Source: Mycobacterium sp. AZCC_0083
GTDB lineage: Bacteria; Actinomycetota; Actinomycetes; Mycobacteriales; Mycobacteriaceae
Assembly: GCF_014202335.1 (NCBI RefSeq)
Contig: NZ_JACHGP010000007.1
Span: forward strand, 1 to 64,000
Length of the DNA stretch: 64,000 nt
Direction of reading: 5' to 3'
The notes beneath the pieces are model-generated. The model ran no database searches and was not told the origin of the DNA. It worked only from the letters and a program-made list of their open reading frames with translations. The translations under genes and the position numbers were made by a program. Positions within the stretch are counted from its first letter, which is position 1; each line of letters opens with the position of its first letter. Positions 15,789 through 25,838 of this stretch are shown here, in pieces.

Positions 15789-16562
15789 TCAAGACCCGGG
15801 GAGTGACCGCCACGCCCACCCGCCAATGCGGGTCCACGTGAGCACCGGGTGATAGCCGCCGCTGATCCATAGGTGTGTTGCGGCGAAATCGTCTGGTATC
15901 GCGTAGTCGGGCACATAGCCGCTCGGTGAGAGCAACTGGCTGAACAGGTCGAAACTCGGCCCGTAGAGGTGCACGCCGACCGCAAGGTGCCGTTCGGTGA
16001 CGCCCTGGTGATCGCACAGCTTGCTCAGCTTCGAGACGATCCCCACGTCGGCCAGCATCCGATCTAGGTCGTGGTCCAGATTCTCGTCTTGGGGAAAGCC
16101 CGCCCTCGGCGGCAGGCGCACGGCCACGGTGCCGGGAGCAGACAATGCGCTCGGCGACAGGCCCAGCCCCGTCGACAAGAACCACTGAACGTCCGCGCTG
16201 AATTCGCTTGCCGGTAGCCGCACCGTGTCATCGACGCCGTGGCGGTCACACGCGGCAACGACGGACGGCAGCCGCTTTCGCAGCTGGTCGAGTTTCGTGC
16301 CGAGTTCGACGCTGACCGCCCATCCGCGCGGACTATCGACGGTGATCGTTTCGCCGTCGTCGTTCAGCTTGGATTGCAGCGCCGCCGCTCGACCGTCTTG
16401 GTAGGTGGTCATTTCGACGGCCCCGGTCGTCCCCTCGGACGACGTGAACACGTAATCGACCGCCCGAGGGCGTCCGTCGCGGTCGAACTGTTCCAGCTCG
16501 ACGCCGCGTAGAAGCTCGACGACCCCGCGCAAATACCTCTCGGACTGGCGTTCGTCGCTCAC
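15789..16562 (-). CDS. Island 1 hypothetical protein (257 aa)
   Basis: No family is recognised. The protein is soluble with an acidic, mixed alpha/beta look: an N-terminal helix (SERYLRGVVELLRGVELEQF), then FTSSEGTTGAVEMTTYQDGR, which has the spacing of a nuclease-like beta hairpin with a conserved-looking Glu, and a C-terminal HLYGPSFDLFSQLLSP. The GTG at 16562 overlaps the stop of the upstream gene by 4 bp (GTGA), so the two are translated together. A defence or element-maintenance role is possible from context only. Confidence 0.65.
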   Translation of the reverse strand: MSDERQSERYLRGVVELLRGVELEQFDRDGRPRAVDYVFTSSEGTTGAVEMTTYQDGRAAALQSKLNDDGETITVDSPRGWAVSVELGTKLDQLRKRLPSVVAACDRHGVDDTVRLPASEFSADVQWFLSTGLGLSPSALSAPGTVAVRLPPRAGFPQDENLDHDLDRMLADVGIVSKLSKLCDHQGVTERHLAVGVHLYGPSFDLFSQLLSPSGYVPDYAIPDDFAATHLWISGGYHPVLTWTRIGGWAWRSLPGS

Positions 16563-17011
16563 CGATGCACCGTAGCGAACGGCTCGGCGTCGACCGCTCG
16601 GTCAGCGAACCCGGTCTCCACCACCCTGATTGGCCGAGAGCGGTTGAGCGCCCTCGCGTTGGCCGCCACCTCTGCGTCGGCCTCGTCCGCGAGCCCGACG
16701 TAGGCGCGGGCTGCGTCGTGCAGGCGCAGCAGTGCCCCGGCCTTGGCCCAGAAGCCGCCGGGGACGCGCTTGGTGACGCGGCTCCACAGCACTAGGTCGC
16801 CGTCGCCGGTCTCGTCGAGTACGGCAAGCTCGGCCATGATGGCCGAATCGATCTCGGCGTCGGTAACGCGCCGAATGCGCCAGTAGGCCAACATAGCCCG
16901 ACATTGAGCGATGCCCGGATCGGAGTCGGGCACGTCCTGCCTCTTGAGTACGGCGAGCGCCGAAGACCAGCTGATGGGCGGTCGCTCGCCTGGATCTAAC
17001 GTCTGCTCCAT
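16559..17011 (-). CDS. Island 1 hypothetical protein (150 aa)
   Basis: No family is recognised. A helical, soluble protein: ISWSSALAVLKRQDVP, AMLAYWRIRRVTDAEIDSAI, GFWAKAGALLRLHDAARAYV, ending in Arg/Ala-rich helices. There is no signal peptide. ATG at 17011 is preferred; an upstream GTG at 17017 is possible. It is coupled by a 4-bp overlap to the 257-residue protein downstream, suggesting that the two form a complex or work in one process. Confidence 0.65.
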   Translation of the reverse strand: MEQTLDPGERPPISWSSALAVLKRQDVPDSDPGIAQCRAMLAYWRIRRVTDAEIDSAIMAELAVLDETGDGDLVLWSRVTKRVPGGFWAKAGALLRLHDAARAYVGLADEADAEVAANARALNRSRPIRVVETGFADRAVDAEPFATVHR

Positions 17012-17175
17012 GTGCACAGCGTGGCAGACGAAAGCTACGGCGATACGGTGAAACGCCGTATGTCCGTCAGATCGCCCTCATGGGTGAATGCGTGTCCCCC
17101 AACGGAATTCGACGTCGGTTAGGGGTTGTACCTAAGCGCCTCGATCAAGATCGACCGCAGCAGCACAGATGGCGA

Positions 17176-17919
17176 TCAGCCAATGCCGGTGATATCGGCG
17201 AGCGTTCGATTCCATCTGCTGTTTGGGGTGACGTCGGCTTGTCGGTCGATGACGTTGCTCGACGCGATGATGTGCGGATTGCGGTCCATGTCCAAGTACT
17301 TGGTCCAGTCGGGATCGCTGGACAGCATGTAGACCTCCGGGGTAGACCCGTCGGCGAGGCGCAGCCGTTCCCGGGGTAGCCAAGCGTCTCCGGAGAAGAC
17401 AACGACTAGCGGCACGATTATGAAAGCGAACAGCATCACCGCGGCCGTAAGCGTGCTCAACAGGCTGATCAGGCCGGTCTTCCGTTTTCTCCCAAGGGCG
17501 GCCAGGAGTAACCCGGCCAAGATGAAGAGGTTGATCACCATGTGGCGCATTGGCATTGCCCACCACACGGCGACGAACCCGATAAGGAAGATCGCTAGCG
17601 CCGTGGATTGGCTGCGCTTAGCATCCTCGCGCTTCTCAGTCTTGACCGGCTCGTCTGCGCTCTTCGCGGCCTTGGCTTTCATGATGGCGTTGAGGACCGC
17701 GAAGAAGAACGCCCACCAGAGGAATGTGGCACCCAGCGGCAGCACGGTGCCGAGGATGACGGCTTTGATATCGAGGTTCGACACCAGCGCACGCAGACGG
17801 TTCGCGTCGCCTCTCGCGAAGACCATGAGCCGTAGCGCGGCGTAGATGACTGGAATGATCACGGTGAGCACGACCGCTTGGTCAACACGGATCCGCTCGG
17901 CGCCCCCCGGCTGAGTCAT
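17176..17919 (-). CDS. Island 1 multi-pass membrane protein
   Basis: 247 residues with about five transmembrane helices: AVVLTVIIPVIYAALRLMVF, VILGTVLPLGATFLWWAFFFAV, ALAIFLIGFVAVWWAM, MVINLFILAGLLLAALG and LLSTLTAAVMLFAFIIVPLVVVF. A charged loop (KAKAAKSADEPVKTEKREDAKR) separates helices 2 and 3 and should be cytoplasmic. The C-terminus (SDPDWTKYLDMDRNPHIIASS) may be extracytoplasmic. No transporter motif is seen. Similar hypothetical membrane proteins occur in mycobacterial prophages and plasmids, as I recall. Start ATG 17919. Confidence 0.7.
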   Translation of the reverse strand: MTQPGGAERIRVDQAVVLTVIIPVIYAALRLMVFARGDANRLRALVSNLDIKAVILGTVLPLGATFLWWAFFFAVLNAIMKAKAAKSADEPVKTEKREDAKRSQSTALAIFLIGFVAVWWAMPMRHMVINLFILAGLLLAALGRKRKTGLISLLSTLTAAVMLFAFIIVPLVVVFSGDAWLPRERLRLADGSTPEVYMLSSDPDWTKYLDMDRNPHIIASSNVIDRQADVTPNSRWNRTLADITGIG

Positions 17920-18100
17920 GCGCCACAGCATGACACGGACTCGTTGCCGTCCTCCACGAAGCGGCACACCAGGTTGTCCTCTCGGTGCAGCTCCGAGGTG
18001 TGTTGTACGAATCGTTCGCTAGCGAGCCGTCAAGGGTCGTATGGTTTGCTGCGAGGAAAGCTTCTACCGGGCGCAACGCGCGAGAGCAAGGGGATTGGCC

Positions 18101-18379
18101 GTGAAGATGAAAGTAGCTGCGCTGATGACGGCCTTCGTCGCGATCGGTGTGGGCCTTGCCGCACCGGCCTCCGCGGGATGCGAGACGCAGGCATTCGCGA
18201 AGTACTGCGACGGGCCGATCAGGCCGGATGGCTCCTGGGATCGGTGCATGGAGGCGTTCGGTACGGTGAATGCCTTCGGTCAGGTGCTCATACCGACGGT
18301 GTCGCGGTGCTACCCCTATGACCCGGCCAGTCCGCCGATGACCCCACTGGGGCAGCCACAGGATCACGTCTACCCGTGA
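18101..18379 (+). CDS. Small secreted CDGP-domain protein
   Basis: 92 residues. A clear signal peptide (MKMKVAALMTAFVAIGVGLA, cleavage after APASA) precedes a short mature domain with four cysteines, starting GCETQAFAKYCDGPIRPDGS and containing DRCMEAFG and SRCYPYDP. The CDGP signature defines a family of small exported mycobacterial proteins of unknown role, often carried by prophages and islands. The GTG at 18101 has AAGGGGA upstream; ATG 18107 is the alternative. Confidence 0.85.
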   Translation: MKMKVAALMTAFVAIGVGLAAPASAGCETQAFAKYCDGPIRPDGSWDRCMEAFGTVNAFGQVLIPTVSRCYPYDPASPPMTPLGQPQDHVYP

Positions 18380-18422
18380 CGACGAGTGCCGTTGACACCG
18401 CCACCACTTCAGGCCGGGACTG

Positions 18423-19349
18423 ATGATCTCCGCTCTCACCGGGCGCGAACGAACCAACGACGACGGTTGTCGTCGGTACATGCCGCTGCACTTCACATTT
18501 GACACCCGCAACTACCTTCTGGACTCCGAGGACGAAGAGAGCAATTGGGAGCCAGACACCCGAGATCAGTCGCGGCGTAATCGGAGGCTGGTCACGGTCG
18601 GGCTGGTGAATGAGTTCGGGGCGGCGGCCTTTGACGCGAAGTTCTACGACTATCGGGCCATCGGGGTCGCGCCGATGAGCGTCGTCGCTCTGCACAACGT
18701 GTTTCTGGCCCAGATTCGGACGTCGTTCGTCGCAGGCGCGTACTACCCGGCGTTGGTGGGAGCCAGCGCGCTCGGCGAACGGATGCTCAATCAGCTAGTC
18801 ATCGTGCTGCGTGGCGACTATCGGGACCACCCGGCAACGACCTCCGACATTGCGAGTTGGAAGTCGTTCACCAAGTGGTCCCACTGCACAGACGCCTTGG
18901 CGGGATGGGGCGTGCTGTCGGACAAGCTCGTTGACGATTTCACTCAGCTGGGGAAACTCCGTCATCGCGCCGTGCACTACAACCCGGGGCTGGACAACAC
19001 CGACGCCCGCGAGGCCGCGATCAGCGCCGTTCGACTGTTGCAGGGCATCATTCAAGCGCTGTTCCCACCTCTCGGTGGCCCGCCCAAGTTCATCAAGGGC
19101 ACCACTGGCCACACATATCTGAGTTCGGAAGCCGAGAGACAACCGGTGATCAAGCGTTTCTATCTACCGGCCAGCGTTCTCGTCTCGCCCCGCTTCGAGA
19201 TGCGCCCGATGCAGCTAGAAGACGGACGCGCGTGGTTCGACGTGTACGACGATGGCGAGTATCAGACCCGCTATCCGACGTTGAGTGACGCCGAGTTCGC
19301 CGAGCACTGCAACGACATCACGCGATTCTGGCCGGAACAGGGAGCGTGA
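18423..19349 (+). CDS. Island 1 HEPN-like protein
   Basis: 308 residues, soluble. The central region has a helical HEPN-like pattern: ALGERMLNQLVIVLRGDYRD, then DDFTQLGKLRHRAVHYNPGL with an R-x4-H motif at Arg180-His185, followed by a long helix AAISAVRLLQGIIQALF. HEPN domains with R-x4-6-H are metal-independent ribonucleases common in toxin and phage-defence proteins. The C-terminal third is a separate domain (LPASVLVSPRFEMRPMQ). The assignment rests on motif and helix layout. Translation may start at ATG 18423 or at ATG 18480 (MPLHFTFDTRNYLL). Confidence 0.6.
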   Translation: MISALTGRERTNDDGCRRYMPLHFTFDTRNYLLDSEDEESNWEPDTRDQSRRNRRLVTVGLVNEFGAAAFDAKFYDYRAIGVAPMSVVALHNVFLAQIRTSFVAGAYYPALVGASALGERMLNQLVIVLRGDYRDHPATTSDIASWKSFTKWSHCTDALAGWGVLSDKLVDDFTQLGKLRHRAVHYNPGLDNTDAREAAISAVRLLQGIIQALFPPLGGPPKFIKGTTGHTYLSSEAERQPVIKRFYLPASVLVSPRFEMRPMQLEDGRAWFDVYDDGEYQTRYPTLSDAEFAEHCNDITRFWPEQGA

Positions 19350-19490
19350 CCGGCGCCCTCATCGATCTCCGAGCCGCCGCCGCATCCACTCGGGCGGCCC
19401 GTGCCTCTCGCGCGCACGACGCGCAGTGTCGAGAGGGCTGGCGAGGCGTCGTTGTTCCCGGTGAGTGCACTCGAAGATTGGCCAGAAATG

Positions 19491-19523
19491 GACGAAGGGC
19501 GGTCAAGTTGACCGCCCTTCGTC
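19491..19523. terminator. Near-perfect 33-nt palindrome, terminator-type hairpin
   Basis: GACGAAGGGCGGTCAA and its exact complement TTGACCGCCCTTCGTC flank a single G. On the minus strand the hairpin immediately follows the 5' half of the tRNA-like sequence; on the plus strand it lies downstream of the HEPN-like gene. It can stop transcription from both sides. Confidence 0.65.
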
Positions 19524-19530
19524 TTCCGAT

Positions 19531-19608
19531 CAGTCGGGAGTTCTACCGCTGAACTGCGGCCCCATGTGGTGGAGCCGAGGGGATTCGAACCCGTGTTGCT
19601 CGATTAAC
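19531..19608 (-). tRNA. tRNA-Asn(GTT)-like sequence with halves in permuted order
   Basis: On the minus strand a 3' half (19608-19567: GTTAATCGAG anticodon part, variable loop, TTCGAAT T-loop, CGGCTCC-A-CCA) is followed by three bases (CAT) and then a 5' half (19563-19531: GGGGCCG acceptor, GTTC-AGCGGTA-GAAC D-arm, CCCGACTG). The acceptor strands pair in all seven positions (one G-U). Sharing G34, the halves would make a 74-nt tRNA with anticodon GTT, with one mismatch in the T stem and one in the anticodon stem. In normal order no tRNA can be drawn. It may be a permuted gene, a recombination relic or the remains of two adjacent tRNAs. Confidence 0.5.
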
Positions 19609-19677
19609 TCCAGTGTACCAAGTGCCGTAGTTCCCAACCGGAGGCCGATTTTTCGGGTTACGACAACCGCGCGCTCG

Positions 19678-19700
19678 TTGGGACACACTTGGGACACTGA
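19678..19700. repeat. Tandem TTGGGACAC motifs near attR
   Basis: TTGGGACAC occurs at 19678 and 19689, 11 bp apart, and again at 15042 near the other end of the island; 13 bp (CTTGGGACACTGA) are identical between 15041 and 19688. Spacing of one helical turn and terminal placement suggest arm-type binding sites for an integrase. Confidence 0.45.
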
Positions 19701-19766
19701 GCGTCTGACGGGCACCCTGCACCGGCGCCCAACAGCTGGCGTGAACGATGTTGACCTCAACAAACA

Positions 19767-19812
19767 ATGGTGGGCGCGGACGGTATCGAACCGCCGACCG
19801 CTGGTGTGTAAA
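19767..19812. repeat. attR-like repeat inside tRNA-Val
   Basis: 46 bp identical to 14889-14934. It covers the encoded CCA, acceptor 3' strand, T arm, variable region and anticodon stem of the intact tRNA-Val, so the element supplied a complete 3' half when it integrated and the tRNA stayed functional. Confidence 0.9.
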
Positions 19813-19842
19813 ACCAGAGCTCTACCACTGAGCTACGCGCCC
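19768..19842 (-). tRNA. tRNA-Val (anticodon TAC)
   Basis: A complete cloverleaf can be drawn: acceptor GGGCGCG/CGCGCCC, D arm GCTC-AGTGGTA-GAGC, anticodon stem CTGGT/ACCAG with loop TTTACAC (anticodon TAC, reads GUA), T arm GGCGG-TTCGATA-CCGTC, discriminator A and an encoded CCA. It is the target of island 1. Confidence 0.96.
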
Positions 19843-19887
19843 GTGCTCGGGCAGGCTACACGCCGACGGCGGGCGACGGGAAATCCG

Positions 19888-20349
19888 TCAGCCGACCGTC
19901 AGCGCGGCGAGCGCATCAGTCCACAACGCCTGATTGCGCGCCTCGCCCGGCCCCTTCATCTCGGCGAACCGGATCACCCCGGTCCGATCGACGACGAACG
20001 TGCCACGGTTGGCGAAACCGGTGTGATCGTTGAACACGCCGTAGGCCTTGGCAACCGCGCCGTGTGGCCAGAAGTCGGAGAGCACGGGGAACGTGAAACC
20101 GCTCTGCGTGGCCCAGACCTTGTGCGTTGGCGGCGGTCCCACCGAGATCGCCAGTGTCACGGTGTCGTCGTTGACGTACCTCGACAGGTTGTCGTTGATT
20201 TCGTCGAGTTCGCCCTGACATATGCCGGTGAATGCGAGCGGGAAGAACACCAACAGCGCGTTCCTGCCACGCAGCGCACTCAGCGTGACCGACTGCCCGT
20301 TCTGGTCCTTCAACGTGAAATCGGGTGCCTCACGCCCGGCGTTGATCAC
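19888..20349 (-). CDS. ahpE: Peroxiredoxin AhpE
   Basis: 153 residues with the peroxidatic motif PLAFTGICQGELDEIND (Cys44 preceded by Thr41), the only cysteine, as in the one-cysteine AhpE of M. tuberculosis (Rv2238c). The enzyme reduces peroxides and peroxynitrite in the cytoplasm and is recycled by mycothiol/mycoredoxin. Its ATG lies inside the end of the DUF3052 gene (20-bp overlap), so the two are co-transcribed. The usual motif has PFAFT; here it is PLAFT. Confidence 0.95.
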   Translation of the reverse strand: MINAGREAPDFTLKDQNGQSVTLSALRGRNALLVFFPLAFTGICQGELDEINDNLSRYVNDDTVTLAISVGPPPTHKVWATQSGFTFPVLSDFWPHGAVAKAYGVFNDHTGFANRGTFVVDRTGVIRFAEMKGPGEARNQALWTDALAALTVG

Positions 20350-20767
20350 CGCGACCGGCAGCCTTCGACTTCGGTTGAACCAGACGACTGGCGATCCAGT
20401 CGCCGAGGTTCGCCGACGACGTTTGCATCAACCCCGCGGTGGGCGCCGACTCGGCGATCTCCGCTGGCTGTACGTGTCCCGGCTTGCCGGTCTTGGGTGT
20501 GATCACCCAGATGACGCCGTCCTCCGCTAGTGGGGTGATGGCGTCCATCAGCCGATCGACGAGGTCACCATCGTCATCGCGCCACCAAAGCAGCACGACA
20601 TCAACGACCTCGTCCGCGTCTTCGTCGAGTAACTCGCTGCCACACGTGTCCTCGATGTCGACACGGATGTCGTCGTCGGTGTCCTCGTCCCAGCCCAGTT
20701 CCTGGACAACCTGATCCTTCTCGATGCCCAAACTGCGGGCGTAGTTCGGCGAGTCCGCCGCAACCAC
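20330..20767 (-). CDS. DUF3052 family protein (Rv2239c type)
   Basis: 145 residues, acidic and soluble: YARSLGIEKDQVVQELGWDED, VVDVVLLWWRDDDGDLVDRL, and DGVIWVITPKTGKPGHVQPAEI, the DUF3052 signatures conserved in actinobacteria. The function is unknown. It is always next to ahpE in mycobacteria, as I recall, and overlaps it here by 20 bp. ATG at 20767. Confidence 0.88.
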   Translation of the reverse strand: MVAADSPNYARSLGIEKDQVVQELGWDEDTDDDIRVDIEDTCGSELLDEDADEVVDVVLLWWRDDDGDLVDRLMDAITPLAEDGVIWVITPKTGKPGHVQPAEIAESAPTAGLMQTSSANLGDWIASRLVQPKSKAAGRGDQRRA

Positions 20768-20857
20768 CGTGTCCTCCTTCAGCCTTCAACCTGCAATTCT
20801 GCTCGGCCTATAGTCGCACGCCGTTGGCGAATAGCTAACGCCTGGCACGCTGGTTGG

Positions 20858-21430
20858 TCAGTATGCGGCATCGCACAGGTTCAGCGCGACGGTCTTCGAG
20901 TCGTTCAACTTGCCGATCGCCGCATTGAAATCGTCCATCGAGGCATTCCCCGCAATGGCCGCCGCAAGCGCCCTGGCTGCGTCGACCCACCCGTTGAGCG
21001 CGTCCGTGAGCTCGGGCGACAGCGGTGCGGACAGGCTGCCCGATACCAGGTCAGCGGTGTGGTTCAGTGCGTCGTTCGCAGGTCCTGCCGTTGCTCCGAT
21101 GTCGGGGGTGTTCTTGTTGTAGGCGTCGACGTACTTGTTCACCGCGTCGATTGCGTCCACGCTGCTCGAGCTCAGGGCCTCGCACGAGGTGTGCACCGCC
21201 TTGTTCGACACCGACGCCTGATGCTCGGACTCCTGCGCGCTGGAACTGGCGGACGATTCTGCGGCCGATGCCGAAACCGACGCCTGGTAGACCGGCGCGT
21301 CGGCGCGATCGATCGTCGCGTTGCCCTGGGTGACGCTGGTGCAGCCGACCACGATCATGGCGAAAACGCCGAGGCCGCCCATGGCCAAACCACTCGCGCG
21401 CAGCCGGCCCATGCGCTGCCGACGACCCAT
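20858..21430 (-). CDS. Putative lipoprotein, unknown
   Basis: 190 residues. The N-terminus RRQRMGRLRASGLAMGG leads into a hydrophobic stretch ending in the lipobox VVGC, so a lipidated exported protein is predicted. After a Ser/Ala-rich linker comes a helical domain (HTSCEALSSSSVDAIDAVNKYVDAYN, then NGWVDAARALAAAIAGN and KLNDSKTVALNLCDAAY) with two cysteines, probably disulfide-bonded. It occupies the place of M. tuberculosis Rv2240c, upstream and divergent of aceE. ATG 21430 is chosen over the adjacent GTG 21433. Confidence 0.78.
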   Translation of the reverse strand: MGRRQRMGRLRASGLAMGGLGVFAMIVVGCTSVTQGNATIDRADAPVYQASVSASAAESSASSSAQESEHQASVSNKAVHTSCEALSSSSVDAIDAVNKYVDAYNKNTPDIGATAGPANDALNHTADLVSGSLSAPLSPELTDALNGWVDAARALAAAIAGNASMDDFNAAIGKLNDSKTVALNLCDAAY

Positions 21431-21584
21431 CACGGTCTCCAGACGTTACCGGTTCCACCCTGTGATCGCCGGTTCATGTCGACTTGTCAACCCCGGCGGT
21501 GCACTTGCGGCACGATAGGAGCACGATGGACACGTTCAGGAACGGGGCCACGAGCACCCGTGTCCACCAACCGAGGAGCGGCAG

Positions 21585-24374
<2,790 letters not shown>

Positions 24375-24422
24375 CCCAGAGCTTTGGAGGAATCCGCCAG
24401 AAAAGTGGCGTAGCTTTTAGGC

Positions 24423-25736
24423 GTGACTGACAACCGGTACGTGCCACCGGCGTCGACCCTCGAGGTGCTCGAGACGGTCCCCGAGTCGGTCCTGCGCGGG
24501 CTGAAGCAGTACTCGGGAAAACTGGCGACCGGGGCGGTGCACGCCCTGCAGGAGCGACTGCCCTTCTTCGCCGACCTCGAGGCGTCGCAGCGCGCCAGCG
24601 TGCACCTGGTCGTGCAGACCGCAGTGGTGAACTTCGTCGAGTGGATGCGCGATCCGCAGAGCAACGTCAGCTACACCGCGAAGGCCTTCGAGGCGGTACC
24701 ACAGGAGTTGACCCGTCGCATCGCGCTGCGCCAGACCGTCGAGATGGTGCGCGTCACCATGGAGTTCTTCGAGGAAGCCGTGCCGCTCCTCGCCCGCAGC
24801 GACGAGAAGCAGGTCATGGCGCTCACCGCGGGGATCCTGCGCTACAGCAGGGACCTGGCCTTCGCCGCGGCCACCGCGTACGCCGACGCCGCCGAGTCGC
24901 GCGGCGCGTGGGACACCCGGATGGAGGCCAACGTCGTCGACGCCGTGGTCCGTGGTGATGTCGGACCCGAATTGCAGTCGCAGGCAGCCACATTGAACTG
25001 GGACGCCACCGCCCCCGCGACGGTCATCGTGGGATTGCCACAGCCCGGACGGGCGGACATGGCCGGCGATGACGTGCACGCGATCGCGGCGCGCAACGGC
25101 CGCGCCGCGCTGTCCGACGTGCACGGCACCTGGCTGGTGGCGATCGTGTCGGGCCCGCTGTCCCCGACCGACCGCACCCTCGGCGAATTGCTCAAGGTGT
25201 TCGCCGACGGACCGGTCGTCGTCGGACCGACCGCGCCCACGCTGAGCGCGGCACACCACAGCGCCACGGAGGCGATCGCTGGCATGAACGCCGTCGCCGG
25301 TTGGAGCGGAGCGCCGCGGCCAGTAGCTGCCCGCGAGCTACTTCCAGAACGCGCACTCCTTGGCGACGCGACGGCTCTCGCTGCGCTCGACACGGAGGTC
25401 ATGCGCCCCCTCGCAGACGCCGGGCCGGCACTCGCCGAGACATTGGACGCCTACCTGGACTCGGGGGGCGCGATCGAGGCCTGCGCGCGCGCCTTGTTCG
25501 TTCATCCAAACACCGTTCGCTACCGCCTCAAACGGATCGGCGACTTCACCGGACGCGATCCGACCCTGCCGCGTGATGCCTACGTTCTGCGGGTGGCGTC
25601 CACCGTCGGCCGTCTCAATCGTCAGACGACCTATGCAAGCACGACAAATGCGGTTGTGGCTCAGCTAACACCCCCCGTTGACGTGCCTGGGGACGAGTCA
25701 CCTGGGCCGACAGGTCGCGATGAGGTATCGGTGTAG
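24423..25736 (+). CDS. mabR: FAS-II operon activator MabR (PucR/CdaR-type)
   Basis: 437 residues: a long N-terminal sensor region, a GGDEF-like CdaR middle (PATVIVGLPQPGRADMAGDDV) and a C-terminal PucR helix-turn-helix (LDAYLDSGGAIEACARALFVHPNTVRYRLKRIGDFTG). It is the orthologue of Rv2242, MabR, which controls the FAS-II operon in M. tuberculosis. A matching palindrome lies just downstream, before fabD, supporting the same role here. The GTG at 24423 is used. Confidence 0.93.
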   Translation: MTDNRYVPPASTLEVLETVPESVLRGLKQYSGKLATGAVHALQERLPFFADLEASQRASVHLVVQTAVVNFVEWMRDPQSNVSYTAKAFEAVPQELTRRIALRQTVEMVRVTMEFFEEAVPLLARSDEKQVMALTAGILRYSRDLAFAAATAYADAAESRGAWDTRMEANVVDAVVRGDVGPELQSQAATLNWDATAPATVIVGLPQPGRADMAGDDVHAIAARNGRAALSDVHGTWLVAIVSGPLSPTDRTLGELLKVFADGPVVVGPTAPTLSAAHHSATEAIAGMNAVAGWSGAPRPVAARELLPERALLGDATALAALDTEVMRPLADAGPALAETLDAYLDSGGAIEACARALFVHPNTVRYRLKRIGDFTGRDPTLPRDAYVLRVASTVGRLNRQTTYASTTNAVVAQLTPPVDVPGDESPGPTGRDEVSV

Positions 25737-25751
25737 TCCCAACACATGCCG

Positions 25752-25772
25752 TTTTGTGGAGACCCCACAAAA
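25752..25772. promoter_or_regulatory. MabR operator upstream of the FAS-II operon
   Basis: TTTTGTGG-N5-CCACAAAA is a perfect 8-bp inverted repeat. It contains TTTTGT-N9-ACAAAA, the MabR site as I recall it. It lies about 66 bp before the fabD start, with a -10-like CATAAT at 25788-25793 and a further CACAAAAC half-site near 25806, as expected for regulation of this promoter. Confidence 0.8.
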
Positions 25773-25838
25773 ACATAAGACGAGGTTCATAATCTCTTAC
25801 ACCGCACAAAACCGTCTTCACAGTGTTCTCTTAGACAT

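Larger units (their letters stand above)
14889..19812. mobile_element. Island 1: tRNA-Val-integrated element without integrase
   Basis: A 4.9-kb segment between two 46-bp direct repeats of the tRNA-Val(TAC) 3' end. Its content breaks the conserved gene order between the Msr genes and ahpE. It encodes two membrane proteins, two unknown cytoplasmic proteins, a small secreted CDGP protein and a HEPN-like protein, but no tyrosine or serine integrase, excisionase, replication or structural gene. CTTGGGACACTGA occurs near both ends (15041-15053 and 19688-19700), with a further TTGGGACAC at 19678, possibly integrase arm sites. It is either a decayed element or a passenger moved by an integrase in trans. 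Confidence 0.8.

Noticed and set aside
19346..19552. Small 68-residue frame overlapping the HEPN-like stop (GTGA)
   Set aside because: It runs through the palindrome and into the tRNA-like 5' half, so its C-terminus cannot be a real protein end; the first 45 residues might be the relic of a small phage-type protein but cannot be supported.
15041..19700. Integrase remnant within island 1
   Set aside because: No R-H-x-x-R or terminal Tyr motif could be found in any frame at either end; only short repeated motifs remain.
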